Part shown: positions 8,007 to 16,646 of the stretch, piece after piece
Numbering within the stretch: position 1 is the stretch's first letter
Layout: each line of letters starts with the position of its first letter
NCBI GenBank assembly: GCA_027019325.1
Contig: JALUWT010000081.1
Location: 1 to 53,752 of the forward strand
Source of the DNA: Sulfurimonas sp.
GTDB taxonomy: Bacteria; Campylobacterota; Campylobacteria; Campylobacterales; Sulfurimonadaceae
Length of the DNA stretch: 53,752 nucleotides
Direction of reading: 5' to 3'
The notes under the pieces: model-generated
Seen by the model: the letters and a program-made list of their open reading frames with translations, nothing else
Databases searched by the model: none
Told to the model about the DNA's origin: nothing
Program-made: the position numbers and the translations under genes

Positions 8007-9053
8007 ATGAAATATTTTTTTACTTTACTACTTTTTATATCGTCACTTTATGCAACGAAGATTAGTGATGTCTCTAACATCGTCGGTGTTCGAGAAAATC
8101 AGATAATCGGTTACTCTTTAGTTGTTGGTCTCAAAAAGACAGGTGACGGAACGACTTCAAAATTTACACTTCAATCAATTTCCAATATGCTCAAAGCAAT
8201 GAATATCGATATGAAGCCCATTGATATCAAATCTAAAAATGTCGCAGCGGTTGTTGTGACGGCAACGATGAAACCTTTTGCACGTCAGGGTGATAAGTTT
8301 GATGTGACGGTCTCTTCCATCGGAGATGCAAAATCTTTAGAAGGGGGAACACTTTTGATGACACCTATGAAAGGGGTGGACGGAAAGATTTATGCACTGG
8401 CCCAAGGACCGCTTAGTATCGGAGGACTCAATCAAAGAGGTTCCGGCGCTCAGACACATCCTACGACGGGTATTGTATTTAACGGTGGCTTTATAGAGCG
8501 TGAGATTAACATCGACCTTTTTCATCAGAAGTATGCGACCCTTTCTCTCAAAGATTCCGGTTTTGAAAATGCGGTAGCCGTTCAAAAAGCCATCAATGCA
8601 TTTTACAATACCCAAGTTGCGGTGGCAATGGACTCACGCAGTATTAAACTCAAGCGTCCGCAAAATCGCTCTATGATTGAATTTTTGGCAGAAGTTCAAA
8701 ACATAGATATAAATTATCAGCCGAAGAAAAAAATCATCATCAATGAGAAAACTGGAACTATCGTTGCTGGGGTGGATATACAACTGAGTCCGATTGTAGT
8801 GACACATGGTGACATAACAATAAAAATAGTTGAGCAAGATACTCCATCACAGCCACAAGGTTCTATGAAAGTAGATAATAATCTGGTGATAGGAATGAAT
8901 GAAGATAAAGTTTATATGAAAAAAGGAACAACTACTGTGGCAAATCTTGTACGCTCTTTACAAAAATTAGGGGCTACACCAAAAGATATCATTTCGATTT
9001 TAGAAGCGATGAAAAGTGCTGGTAGTATTTCTGCTGAGTTGAAGGTAATATAA
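8007..9053 (+). CDS. flgI: flagellar P-ring protein FlgI
   Basis: A 348-residue periplasmic protein with a Sec signal peptide (cleavage probably after residue 16, ...SLYA). The mature start, containing IVGVRENQIIGYSLVVGL, is highly typical of FlgI. It forms the P ring around the flagellar rod in the peptidoglycan layer. It begins the flagellar block, has AAGGA upstream, and its TAA overlaps the ATG of flgJ (TAATG), indicating coupled translation. Confidence 0.96.
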   Translation: MKYFFTLLLFISSLYATKISDVSNIVGVRENQIIGYSLVVGLKKTGDGTTSKFTLQSISNMLKAMNIDMKPIDIKSKNVAAVVVTATMKPFARQGDKFDVTVSSIGDAKSLEGGTLLMTPMKGVDGKIYALAQGPLSIGGLNQRGSGAQTHPTTGIVFNGGFIEREINIDLFHQKYATLSLKDSGFENAVAVQKAINAFYNTQVAVAMDSRSIKLKRPQNRSMIEFLAEVQNIDINYQPKKKIIINEKTGTIVAGVDIQLSPIVVTHGDITIKIVEQDTPSQPQGSMKVDNNLVIGMNEDKVYMKKGTTTVANLVRSLQKLGATPKDIISILEAMKSAGSISAELKVI

Positions 9054-9361
9054 TGAATTATGGATTAAATGCAATTAGTGCGCAGACACAAATGCTCACG
9101 CAAAACAAAGATATACCAAAAATCAATCCTCGTGCAGAGGATAAAACGCTGCGAAAACAAACAGATGCTTTTGAGGCTGTCATCATTAAAATGTTGATGG
9201 ACAATTCGATGAAAGATGACAATGATCTTTTCGCATCTCAGAAGGATCCGGGGGATAAAATATATAAATCAATGTACAGAGATGAACTCTCAAAAGCGAG
9301 TGCGGGGAGTTTTGGTTTTTCACAAATGCTGTATGACTATTTGAGTCGTAAAAATTCGTGA
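9053..9361 (+). CDS. flgJ: FlgJ-like rod assembly protein (N-terminal domain only)
   Basis: A 102-residue protein equivalent to the rod-binding N-terminal domain of FlgJ, with a FEAVIIKMLMDNSMK segment and a conserved Y-x-S-M-Y-x-D-x-L-S motif near residues 83-90. The muramidase domain found in enterobacterial FlgJ is absent, as is usual in Campylobacterota, where a separate enzyme must open peptidoglycan for the rod. It is directly coupled to flgI and followed by an 87-base gap with a promoter before flgM. Confidence 0.88.
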   Translation: MNYGLNAISAQTQMLTQNKDIPKINPRAEDKTLRKQTDAFEAVIIKMLMDNSMKDDNDLFASQKDPGDKIYKSMYRDELSKASAGSFGFSQMLYDYLSRKNS

Positions 9362-9379
9362 AAAAGGTGAGGATTTTAC

Positions 9380-9409
9380 TTGATAAAATTATAATTTTGT
9401 CGATATAAC
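9380..9409 (+). promoter_or_regulatory. candidate promoter(s) of flgM-flgN-flgK
   Basis: Within the gap between flgJ and flgM, CGATAT at 9401-9406 matches the -10 of flagellar sigma28 promoters, but the nearest TAAA (9384-9387) is only 13 bases upstream, shorter than usual. Overlapping it is a sigma70-like pair, TTGATA (9380-9385) and TATAAC (9404-9409), with 18 bases between. Either or both could drive flgM. The sequence alone does not decide. Confidence 0.4.
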
Positions 9410-9448
9410 TGTATAAAGATATACTCTAACAGATTAGAAGGACAAGAT

Positions 9449-9658
9449 ATGATTTCAAATATCAACGGTTCAGCTATGCGCAGTGCTTATGCAAATAGTT
9501 TGAATGATAACAAAGAGATAAAAGCAAACGCTAAATTGACTGCATCGCAAGATGGCAGCCAAAATAAAATAGAAAAACTCAAAGAGGCTATTGCTTCGGG
9601 AGAGTACAAAGTTGATTTGTCAGCCTTATCTAAAAAGATGGCAGACGAGTTACTTTAA
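9449..9658 (+). CDS. flgM: anti-sigma28 factor FlgM
   Basis: A small 69-residue protein, disordered and polar in its first half. Its C-terminal segment (about residues 42-66: KIEKLKEAIASGEY, then DLSALSKKMADELL) is the sigma28-binding helix pair of FlgM. It holds FliA inactive until the hook is complete. It lies upstream of flgN-like and flgK genes in the order seen in Campylobacter. Ribosome binding site AGAAGGAC precedes the ATG. Confidence 0.88.
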   Translation: MISNINGSAMRSAYANSLNDNKEIKANAKLTASQDGSQNKIEKLKEAIASGEYKVDLSALSKKMADELL

Positions 9659-9683
9659 GTAATTAAAATAACAGGGGTTAGAG

Positions 9684-10112
9684 ATGCTTACTCATCACTT
9701 ACAAAATGCTTTAGAAGATTTACGAGATTTAATCAAAATTACTCAATCCGATATTGAAGATATAAAAAAAGCAGAGCATGACCCACAATTTGACAGATTG
9801 GGACTTAAAGAAGAGAAGCTTAAAGCTTTTGAGACAAAAAAAGCGATGATAGACCATGAAATATCTTCCCTTATGACATCAAATCCTGATGTGGAACTTC
9901 CAAACTTACTCAGTGATGAGCAGCATAAACAACTCGAAGAGTTAAAAGTAGAACTCTCTGCGCTTCATGAGGTCAACAAAGAGTATGCAAAATTGGTTCT
10001 GCTTGTCAGTAATCTATATAACAGCTTTTTAGAAAGATTAGTGCCTACAGAAATGCAAGGGTATCACAAAGTGGCATCAAAAGACTCTGCGATTATGGAA
10101 GTGAGAGTATAA
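9684..10112 (+). CDS. flgN: FlgN-like flagellar export chaperone
   Basis: A 142-residue, almost entirely helical, acidic cytoplasmic protein without membrane segments. Size, composition and position (between flgM and flgK, stop abutting the flgK ATG) fit FlgN, the chaperone for the hook-filament junction proteins FlgK and FlgL. FlgN proteins are poorly conserved, so the assignment rests mainly on context and helical character. Confidence 0.75.
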   Translation: MLTHHLQNALEDLRDLIKITQSDIEDIKKAEHDPQFDRLGLKEEKLKAFETKKAMIDHEISSLMTSNPDVELPNLLSDEQHKQLEELKVELSALHEVNKEYAKLVLLVSNLYNSFLERLVPTEMQGYHKVASKDSAIMEVRV

Positions 10113-11993
10113 ATGGCATCAATATTTAATACGCTAGGAATCGGTTACAGTGGTTTAAATGCAGCACAAGTCGGGATTAATACAACAGGGCATAATATAT
10201 CAAATGCTGAGGTTGCAGGTTACTCACGCCAGCGTGTTATCACCTCTGCTGCAGTACCTCTGCAGACAAGATCGGGGCAGGTTGGTAATGGAACGGAAGT
10301 TCAAAATATAAAACGTGTTTTTGACAATTTTGTATTTGACAGATATAACAAAATTTCTGCAGATAAAGAGAAAAGCGATTTTCAAAAGCAGACTTTAAAT
10401 GAGCTCTCTACATATTTTCCAGCGATTAATGGTGTGGGTGTTAAGGCTGACTTGGCAAAATATTATAATGCATGGCAAACATTTGCCAGTAATCCAAATA
10501 ATGATGCTATTAAAGTGAATTTGGCTAAACAAACGGAGACACTTTCACAACATATTACACAAACACAGAATCAGGTTTTAAATCTTCAGCAGCAGATTAA
10601 CAGTCAGCTCGCCGTAAACATTAATGAAGTAAATGATTTAGCAAAACAGCTTGCTGATATAAATATTTCTATTGATACCGCTGAGTCATCGAGTGGTTAT
10701 TCTGCGAATGATTTAAGAGATAGACGAAATGTAATTGAGAGAAGTCTTTCCCGTTTAATTGGTGCAAATGTGAAACAGGGACAATTAAAGTCTAATATTC
10801 AGGTTGACAGTAACTCAAATACACGAACTGGCAGTTATACTTTGAGTGTAAATGGTTTTAATATTGTTGATGGCAATACATATCATCCTTTGAAATTGTC
10901 AAAAGATAGTAATAAGTTTGGATTTTATAATATCAGTTATGAGAGACAAGATGGTACCTTAATACCGATGGAAGAGAAATTGACAGGTGGCAAAGTTGGT
11001 GCTATTCTTAATCTACGGGGGAGTAAGATTGATACGACTAGTGGTATGCCAACTGATGGTGTTTTACAAAAAGTTGTTACCGATTTAGATGCTTTTGCAA
11101 AAGGACTTATAGAAGGGACAAATAATTTGTATGCACAAAGTGCAACAACAAATATGTCTTCAAATAGTCTTAATATAACAGCAACTAACTCTTTAGTAAA
11201 GTCAAATCTTAATATAAAACCGGGTGCATTTAATATTATTATATATGACATTAATGGGAAGGAAGTAGCGACGCGTAAGATAAATATTGATTCTGCGACA
11301 TCAATGTCTGGCGGGACAGGTTCTAATTCCATAGAAGCCCAGATTAAAGTAAATAAAGATGATAATGGTGATGGAAATGCTAATAATGATATTGATGATT
11401 TTATGACATATAACTTTCAAACTGCAGCTGATGGAACACTTCGTTTAAATCTTGGGGTCAATGCTCAAGCAAAATCAAAAGGGTATACATTTGCTCTGAA
11501 AGATAAACTGCCAGATGGTAAATTTGCATCAGGAAGTAATTTTGCCGGTGCCCTTGGAATGGGTAGATTCTTTGATGGAAGCAATGCTAGAGATATTAGA
11601 CTTAACAGTGATTTAAAGCAAAATCCAACAAAATTACATGCAGGTTATTCCTCTTTAGCAGGAGATAACAGAGTCGCTTTAGATATGCTACAACAGCAGT
11701 TTGAAAATTATGATTTTCAGGTTGGTTCAGTAAAATATAATACAACAATAAATGGAATGTTTGATGTGACAGCGACATATGTCGGGACAGAAACAAATGC
11801 GGCAATATCAAAAAATAATACAATTTCTACGCAGTTTAACTCGACAAAATTAGAATATGATTCTGTTTCAAAAGTGAGCATAGATCAAGAGATGACAAAT
11901 CTCATAAAGTATCAAACTTCGTATGGTGCAGCTGCTAAAGTAATCACCACAGTTAATCAGATGATGCAGACACTTTTAGGAATCAAACAGTAA
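10113..11993 (+). CDS. flgK: flagellar hook-associated protein 1 FlgK
   Basis: A 626-residue secreted flagellar protein. The N-terminus has the flagellar rod/hook signature (LGIGYSGLNAAQVGINTTGHNISNA spread over residues 7-31) and the C-terminus the matching helix (EMTNLIKYQTSYGAAAKVITT) that together form the coiled D0 domain. The large middle region (about 300-560) is variable and rich in Asn, Ser and Asp, as expected for surface-exposed domains. It forms the first hook-filament junction ring. It is read directly after flgN with no gap. Confidence 0.95.
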   Translation: MASIFNTLGIGYSGLNAAQVGINTTGHNISNAEVAGYSRQRVITSAAVPLQTRSGQVGNGTEVQNIKRVFDNFVFDRYNKISADKEKSDFQKQTLNELSTYFPAINGVGVKADLAKYYNAWQTFASNPNNDAIKVNLAKQTETLSQHITQTQNQVLNLQQQINSQLAVNINEVNDLAKQLADINISIDTAESSSGYSANDLRDRRNVIERSLSRLIGANVKQGQLKSNIQVDSNSNTRTGSYTLSVNGFNIVDGNTYHPLKLSKDSNKFGFYNISYERQDGTLIPMEEKLTGGKVGAILNLRGSKIDTTSGMPTDGVLQKVVTDLDAFAKGLIEGTNNLYAQSATTNMSSNSLNITATNSLVKSNLNIKPGAFNIIIYDINGKEVATRKINIDSATSMSGGTGSNSIEAQIKVNKDDNGDGNANNDIDDFMTYNFQTAADGTLRLNLGVNAQAKSKGYTFALKDKLPDGKFASGSNFAGALGMGRFFDGSNARDIRLNSDLKQNPTKLHAGYSSLAGDNRVALDMLQQQFENYDFQVGSVKYNTTINGMFDVTATYVGTETNAAISKNNTISTQFNSTKLEYDSVSKVSIDQEMTNLIKYQTSYGAAAKVITTVNQMMQTLLGIKQ

Positions 11994-11994
11994 A

Positions 11995-12795
11995 GTGGTT
12001 CCTAAAGTCAGCATTGTTTTACTTTTTTCTATCTTCTTTTTTGCCTTTTTCGGTTTTTTGTTTTACCATGTAAGCCCTTACGCTTTAGATGCGCACTCCA
12101 TTTTGCTATCACCATCCTTACAGCATCCCCTTGGCACTGACAGATTGGGTCGAGATATATTGGCTCGTTTGATTGAGGGTGGGAAAGTCTCTTTGACGAT
12201 TGGCGTGGGCAGTGCTCTGATAGCTTCGTTTATCGGGCTTATGTTTGGCTCCATCGCCGGATATTTTCGTGGGCTTGTAGACAAAAGTTTTATTGTCATT
12301 GTAGATCTGTTTTTAACTTTTCCTACCTTCTTTTTACTACTAGCGCTTGTTTCGTATGTTAATGCTTCAGCTCTGGTGCTCATTGTCATTATATCTATAA
12401 CAGGTTGGATGACAACAGCGAGGCTTATTCGCTCTGAGAGTTTTAAAATCACCTCACAGCCTTACATTAAGATACTCAACATTGCAAAAGTTAAAAAGAG
12501 TAAAATACTTTTGAAATACTATGCACCTCTCTTGGCACCCATTTTCTTTGTCAGTTTTACTTTTGGTGTCGGCGGTGCTATACTTGCAGAATCTGGTCTT
12601 AGTTTTTTAGGTCTTGGCATCGTTGCTCCGCAGATGAGTTGGGGAACGATTTTAAGCGGTGGAAAAGATGTGGTAGAGATCGCGTGGTGGGTAAGCTTTT
12701 TTCCAGGTCTTATGATATTTTTGGTGACATTTTCACTCATCAATATCTCTAACTATCTGCAGCAACTTACCAATCAAAAAGAGATACAAACATAA
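11995..12795 (+). CDS. ABC transporter permease, OppC/DppC type
   Basis: A 266-residue inner-membrane permease starting at GTG 11995, one base after the flgK stop. HPLGTDRLGRDILARLIEGG (about residues 43-62) is diagnostic of the OppC/DppC branch, and the coupling EAA-like loop with ESGLSFLGLGI lies near residue 200. About six helices. Such proteins normally pair with an OppB-type permease, two ATPases and a binding protein for oligopeptide, dipeptide or nickel uptake. None of these is in the window, so its partners must be encoded elsewhere. Confidence 0.85.
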   Translation: MVPKVSIVLLFSIFFFAFFGFLFYHVSPYALDAHSILLSPSLQHPLGTDRLGRDILARLIEGGKVSLTIGVGSALIASFIGLMFGSIAGYFRGLVDKSFIVIVDLFLTFPTFFLLLALVSYVNASALVLIVIISITGWMTTARLIRSESFKITSQPYIKILNIAKVKKSKILLKYYAPLLAPIFFVSFTFGVGGAILAESGLSFLGLGIVAPQMSWGTILSGGKDVVEIAWWVSFFPGLMIFLVTFSLINISNYLQQLTNQKEIQT

Positions 12796-12806
12796 AGGAT
12801 AAGAGC

Positions 12807-13865
12807 ATGAAAGAGACGCAACTCGGTTACTATTTTATAGTGATGGCAAGTATTATCATTGTACTAGCAGGTGTGAAGTTTGCCTCTGTCATTATCGTTC
12901 CTTTTTTACTCTCTTTGTTTATCGCTATTATTCTCTCTCCCTCATACAATTTCTTCAAATCCAAAGGGATTCCTGATATTTTATCTATAACTATTGTAAT
13001 GATATTTTTTTTATTTTTTCTTGCCTTGATTGCAAAATTGATTGGAAGCTCTGTGCATCAGTTTAGTGCAAATATTGATCTCTATTCCACAAAATTGAGT
13101 GCATATTATCAAGATTTTGCAAATTTCACCAAAAGTTTTGGCTTTGAAATACCGGCAAATGAAATTTCTGGCATAGTGAATTCTAAGCAGATTATGCGCT
13201 TTTCAACAGCTATTATAGAAGGAATAAGTTCTATCTTTACAAATGGCTTTATCGTTGTTTTGACAGTAGTGTTTATGTTGCTTGAATCGCAGCACTTTAG
13301 CTCAAAAATAAGATACACAGATAAAGATCAAGAAACGATGAAGCATATCAATCAAATCTTTTCTCAGATAAAAAGCTATATGGTCATCAAAGCACTTATA
13401 TCTGTTTTAACCGGTTTTATAGTCTATGCTTCTTTGTATTTTATAGGTACTGATTATGCTTTTTTATGGGGTGTGCTAGCCTTTTTACTTAACTTCATTC
13501 CAAACATCGGCTCCATCATCGCAGCCGTTCCTGCAGTTTTAATAACACTTGTTCAGTTAGGTGCTTTTTCTGCCTTGCTCGTCTCTGTTCTTTATCTTTT
13601 AGTAAATGTAATAATCGGCTCCATTGTCGAGCCTAAAGTGATGGGAAGAGGTCTTGGACTCTCTACTCTGGTCGTTTTTATCTCCTTGATATTTTGGGGA
13701 TGGCTGCTAGGACTAGTCGGCATGCTGCTCTCAATTCCACTCACCATCATGGCAAAAATCGTTTTTGCAGCCAATGAGAATACAAAATGGATAGCAGTTT
13801 TACTTGGTAGTGGTGAGAGTTTAGAAGATAAGAAAAATTTTTTATCTTCTAAAGAGTCAGTATGA
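12807..13865 (+). CDS. AI-2E family permease (second copy)
   Basis: A 352-residue membrane protein of the AI-2E/PerM family with an N-terminal helix pair, a central soluble region (about 70-150) and a C-terminal helix block containing a FLLNFIPNIGSIIAAVPAVL-type stretch and PKVMGRGLGLS, both typical of the family's TqsA/YhhT-like branch. It is distinct from the copy at 2818-3852. It has a strong ribosome binding site (AAGGATAAG) and its stop overlaps the next gene by 4 bases. The substrate is unknown. Confidence 0.87.
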   Translation: MKETQLGYYFIVMASIIIVLAGVKFASVIIVPFLLSLFIAIILSPSYNFFKSKGIPDILSITIVMIFFLFFLALIAKLIGSSVHQFSANIDLYSTKLSAYYQDFANFTKSFGFEIPANEISGIVNSKQIMRFSTAIIEGISSIFTNGFIVVLTVVFMLLESQHFSSKIRYTDKDQETMKHINQIFSQIKSYMVIKALISVLTGFIVYASLYFIGTDYAFLWGVLAFLLNFIPNIGSIIAAVPAVLITLVQLGAFSALLVSVLYLLVNVIIGSIVEPKVMGRGLGLSTLVVFISLIFWGWLLGLVGMLLSIPLTIMAKIVFAANENTKWIAVLLGSGESLEDKKNFLSSKESV

Positions 13866-14485
13866 TGAAAAATAATAAATTAAAAATAAGTTTAATTGTT
13901 GTAGTAGTTACTATTTTTTTATCTATTGTGTGGTTTACAAAACAATATACGCTCATCGCTGTAAATTGTGCAAGTAAACCAGTCCATATAGTTTTGTATA
14001 AGAAGAAATATTATGCATATAGTTTTCCTTTTACTTTTGTGCCTTTTTGTGGTGAGCTAATAGTTAAAAATCATAAGTTATTGTATATCTCTAAATATAA
14101 AAATGGCAGTCTTAACTATGAAAGAAAAGTGTTTTATGAGAATGGACAATTAAAGTTAGTTGCAATGTATAAACATGGTATCTTAAATGGAAAATTTATT
14201 GGTTTTTATAAGAATGGACAAAAAGCTATAGAAACATTTTATAAAAATGATTTGGAGAATGGCCAGAGAACTGAATGGTATGAAAATGGTGCTCCAAAGA
14301 GTATAGGATTTTATAAAGAAGGGAAAAAGAATGGTCCCTTGGAAACTTGGTACAACAAAGGAAAAATTTCAAAGGAAGATTGGCAACGAGATAGTTCTCC
14401 TAAAGTAATGACTTTCTATAAAAATGATATTGAGCAAGGTCACAGCGTTGTTTTTGACATAAAGGGTAAAAGAATTTCCCAATAG
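13862..14485 (+). CDS. MORN/YwqK-like repeat protein
   Basis: A 207-residue protein with an N-terminal membrane anchor (about 8-26) and then four to five short repeats of the type YxNGxxxxxxxYKNG (about residues 80-195), as in the MORN_2/YwqK family. Members are sometimes annotated as antitoxins from the Bacillus YwqK name, but no toxin gene is adjacent here. Many are simply envelope repeat proteins. The gene is richer in A+T than its neighbours, ends next to a run of six G, and may be acquired. It overlaps the AI-2E gene by 4 bases. Confidence 0.75.
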   Translation: MMKNNKLKISLIVVVVTIFLSIVWFTKQYTLIAVNCASKPVHIVLYKKKYYAYSFPFTFVPFCGELIVKNHKLLYISKYKNGSLNYERKVFYENGQLKLVAMYKHGILNGKFIGFYKNGQKAIETFYKNDLENGQRTEWYENGAPKSIGFYKEGKKNGPLETWYNKGKISKEDWQRDSSPKVMTFYKNDIEQGHSVVFDIKGKRISQ

Positions 14486-14663
14486 GGGGGCACAAAATCA
14501 CACCATATTGATCAGATGATAAATTTTTACTTTATTCTATATCTTTTATAACAAAAACGTTGTCGGAGTAAATAAAGAGTATAAAAAGAGAACTTGAGCG
14601 AGAAATTCATTACCTACTTCCTCTAAAACAATAAATTATCTGATATATCTACTGATTTTATGA

Positions 14664-14682
14664 TATAATAGTCCTGTATAAT
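14664..14682 (+). promoter_or_regulatory. tandem -10 boxes before the DUF4143 ATPase gene
   Basis: The 213-base gap between the YwqK-like gene and the ATPase contains two perfect TATAAT boxes, at 14664-14669 (preceded by TG one base upstream, extended -10) and 14677-14682. No clear -35 is seen. Transcription from either would give a leader of about 10-25 bases. The rest of the gap is AT-rich with no gene. Confidence 0.5.
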
Positions 14683-14698
14683 TTAGAAAAGAGTAATT

Positions 14699-16021
14699 AT
14701 GGATAAAAAAGAGATAATAGCGATATTAGAAGATTGGAACTATTGGTCGAAACCTTTTCGAGAGAGTTTTGTTCGCAAAACTTACGAAGACGAAGTAGAA
14801 CATAAAGCTACTACAGATGAAATTATATTTCTTAAAGGGGTAAGGCGTAGTGGAAAGTCAACTATTCTTTTAAATTATATCCAAAAGCTTACCAATGAGG
14901 GAGTAGCAAAAGAGAACATACTGTTTGTCAATTTGGAAGACCCTCGTTTTGCAAGCTCTTTATCTTTGGATTTGCTTGAAGAGATTAAGCAGGCATATTT
15001 ATACTATATGAATCCTAAAGAGAAACCTTACATCTTTTTGGATGAAGTGCAAAATATAGATGGATTTGAAAAGTGGCTGCTCAAAGAGTATGAGCTTCGC
15101 ACTTCACATCTTTTTGCTACAGGATCTAACGCTAAACTTTTGAGTAAAGAGATAGGGAGTTCACTTAGTGGAAGGTATTTAGATATACAAGTATCCCCTT
15201 TGAGTTTCAAAGAGTATTTGTTATTTAATAATATGGCTATTGAAAAACCTTATGATCTTGTGAGTAAGCAGCTAGAGATAGAACGTCATCTTGAAGAGTA
15301 CATGCTCTATGGTGGTTTTCCTAAAGTTGTTCTCACTAATGATGTGTCATTGAAAGAAGCTGAACTCAAAAGTTATTTTGACTCTATTTTACTCAGAGAT
15401 ATTGTTGCGAGATACAAACTCGATAATTTTAGAGTTTTAGAACAACTCTCCATATTTCTTTTGTCCTCTATCTCAAATGTCATCTCTATAACAAAAGTGA
15501 AGAATAAAATGGGGGTTTCCCATGATCTTGCCAGCCGATATATGGAGTATCTACAAAATAGTTACATGATTCACACTGTTGCGCTCTTTGACTGGTCTTT
15601 ACAAAAACAGTATGTTAATCCAAAAAAAATCTACTCTATTGATACGGGGCTTTCTAAAAGAGTCTCTTTTGAGGTGGGTAAGCGTATGGGTGATATGCTG
15701 GAAAATATAGTCTATCTTGAACTCAAACGCAGATATGATGAAATTTATTATTTTAAAACTACGCAGGGGTATGAGGTTGATTTCTTAATTAAAAAGTATG
15801 AACAAGTTACACATCTCATACAGGTGAGTCAAACTATTGCAGATGAAAAGACAAAAAAAAGAGAGCTTCGCTCTTTAGTAAAAGCTGCTGATGAGTTAAA
15901 ACATTCAAATAAAATAGAACTTCTTATACTGACGATGGATGCGACGAAAAAGGAAACCGTGGATGAGCATACCATTAAAATTGTCAATATATTGGAATGG
16001 TTGCTGTTAAGTGGAGAGTAA
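14699..16021 (+). CDS. AAA ATPase with DUF4143 domain
   Basis: A 440-residue cytoplasmic ATPase. Walker A is GVRRSGKST (47-55), Walker B is YIFLDEVQN (111-119), and a sensor-like ATGSNAKLL follows near residue 140. The C-terminal half carries the DUF4143 nuclease-like fold, with an E-V-D-F-L motif near residue 360 that resembles the PD-(D/E)xK core. These standalone P-loop proteins are common accessory genes in bacteria and archaea, and their function is not established. It has its own promoter and no partner gene. Likely a mobile accessory gene. Confidence 0.85.
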   Translation: MDKKEIIAILEDWNYWSKPFRESFVRKTYEDEVEHKATTDEIIFLKGVRRSGKSTILLNYIQKLTNEGVAKENILFVNLEDPRFASSLSLDLLEEIKQAYLYYMNPKEKPYIFLDEVQNIDGFEKWLLKEYELRTSHLFATGSNAKLLSKEIGSSLSGRYLDIQVSPLSFKEYLLFNNMAIEKPYDLVSKQLEIERHLEEYMLYGGFPKVVLTNDVSLKEAELKSYFDSILLRDIVARYKLDNFRVLEQLSIFLLSSISNVISITKVKNKMGVSHDLASRYMEYLQNSYMIHTVALFDWSLQKQYVNPKKIYSIDTGLSKRVSFEVGKRMGDMLENIVYLELKRRYDEIYYFKTTQGYEVDFLIKKYEQVTHLIQVSQTIADEKTKKRELRSLVKAADELKHSNKIELLILTMDATKKETVDEHTIKIVNILEWLLLSGE

Positions 16022-16031
16022 ATTAATTAGC

Positions 16032-16050
16032 TTTTGATATAATATCAAAA
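16032..16050 (+). promoter_or_regulatory. palindrome carrying the -10 box of pabA
   Basis: A 19-base perfect palindrome (TTTTGATAT, A, ATATCAAAA) encloses TATAAT at 16038-16043, itself preceded by TG (extended -10). GCTTTT and AAAAGC also flank it (16030-16057). Transcription would start near 16050, leaving a leader of about 27 bases to the pabA ATG at 16077. It lacks the G+C-rich stem and T run of a terminator, so a promoter with an overlapping operator is more likely. Confidence 0.4.
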
Positions 16051-16076
16051 TAAAAGCAAATCTGGAAAAATAAAAT

Positions 16077-16646
16077 ATGATTTTAATGATAGATAATTAT
16101 GATAGTTTTACTTACAATATAGTGCAGTATTGCCGTGAGCTTGGTGCGGATTTGAAGATAATACGTAATGATGAGATGAGTGTGGAGGAGATTGCAGCGC
16201 TGCATCCTGAGAAGATCATTATCTCTCCCGGTCCGGCATCTCCTGATGAAGCGGGTATTACGCTCGATGTTATTAAGCATTTCAAAGATAAAGTGCCTAT
16301 TTTAGGCATTTGTCTTGGACATCAGAGTATTGCGCAGGTTTTTGGCGGCGATGTTGTGCGTGCTAAAAATATGATGCACGGAAAAACATCGACTATGCAG
16401 CAGAGTTCAGAGTGTGCAATATTTAAAGACCTTCCGCGTGAGTTCGTCGCGACGCGTTACCACTCTTTGATCGTCGATAAAAACACTCTGCCGGATGTGA
16501 TTGAACCCAAAGCATATTCAACAGATGATGAAGAGATTATGGCGCTTAAAATTAAAGACAAAGATATCTACGGTGTGCAGTTTCATCCAGAGTCTATTAT
16601 GAGTGAATATGGCCATGAAATGATAGGAAACTTCTTAAAATTATGA
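16077..16646 (+). CDS. pabA: aminodeoxychorismate/anthranilate synthase glutamine amidotransferase subunit
   Basis: A 189-residue class I glutamine amidotransferase of the PabA/TrpG type. The catalytic triad is visible: Cys79 in GICLGHQ, and His170 and Glu172 in VQFHPES. The opening MILMIDNYDSFTYN and the phrase ISPGPASPDEAG are typical. It supplies ammonia from glutamine for folate (with PabB) or tryptophan (with TrpE) synthesis, and in many bacteria one protein serves both. No synthase partner is nearby, so the pathway is not settled. It overlaps the next gene by 4 bases. Confidence 0.92.
   Translation: MILMIDNYDSFTYNIVQYCRELGADLKIIRNDEMSVEEIAALHPEKIIISPGPASPDEAGITLDVIKHFKDKVPILGICLGHQSIAQVFGGDVVRAKNMMHGKTSTMQQSSECAIFKDLPREFVATRYHSLIVDKNTLPDVIEPKAYSTDDEEIMALKIKDKDIYGVQFHPESIMSEYGHEMIGNFLKL

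Noticed and set aside
13862-14485. Toxin-antitoxin reading of the YwqK-like gene
   Set aside because: No toxin gene is adjacent, the protein is membrane-anchored, and the antitoxin label comes only from a family name.
14485-14490. A run of six G as a phase-variation tract
   Set aside because: It starts at the last base of the stop codon and is shorter than the tracts of eight or more that switch Campylobacter genes; no longer G or C run was seen in the window.
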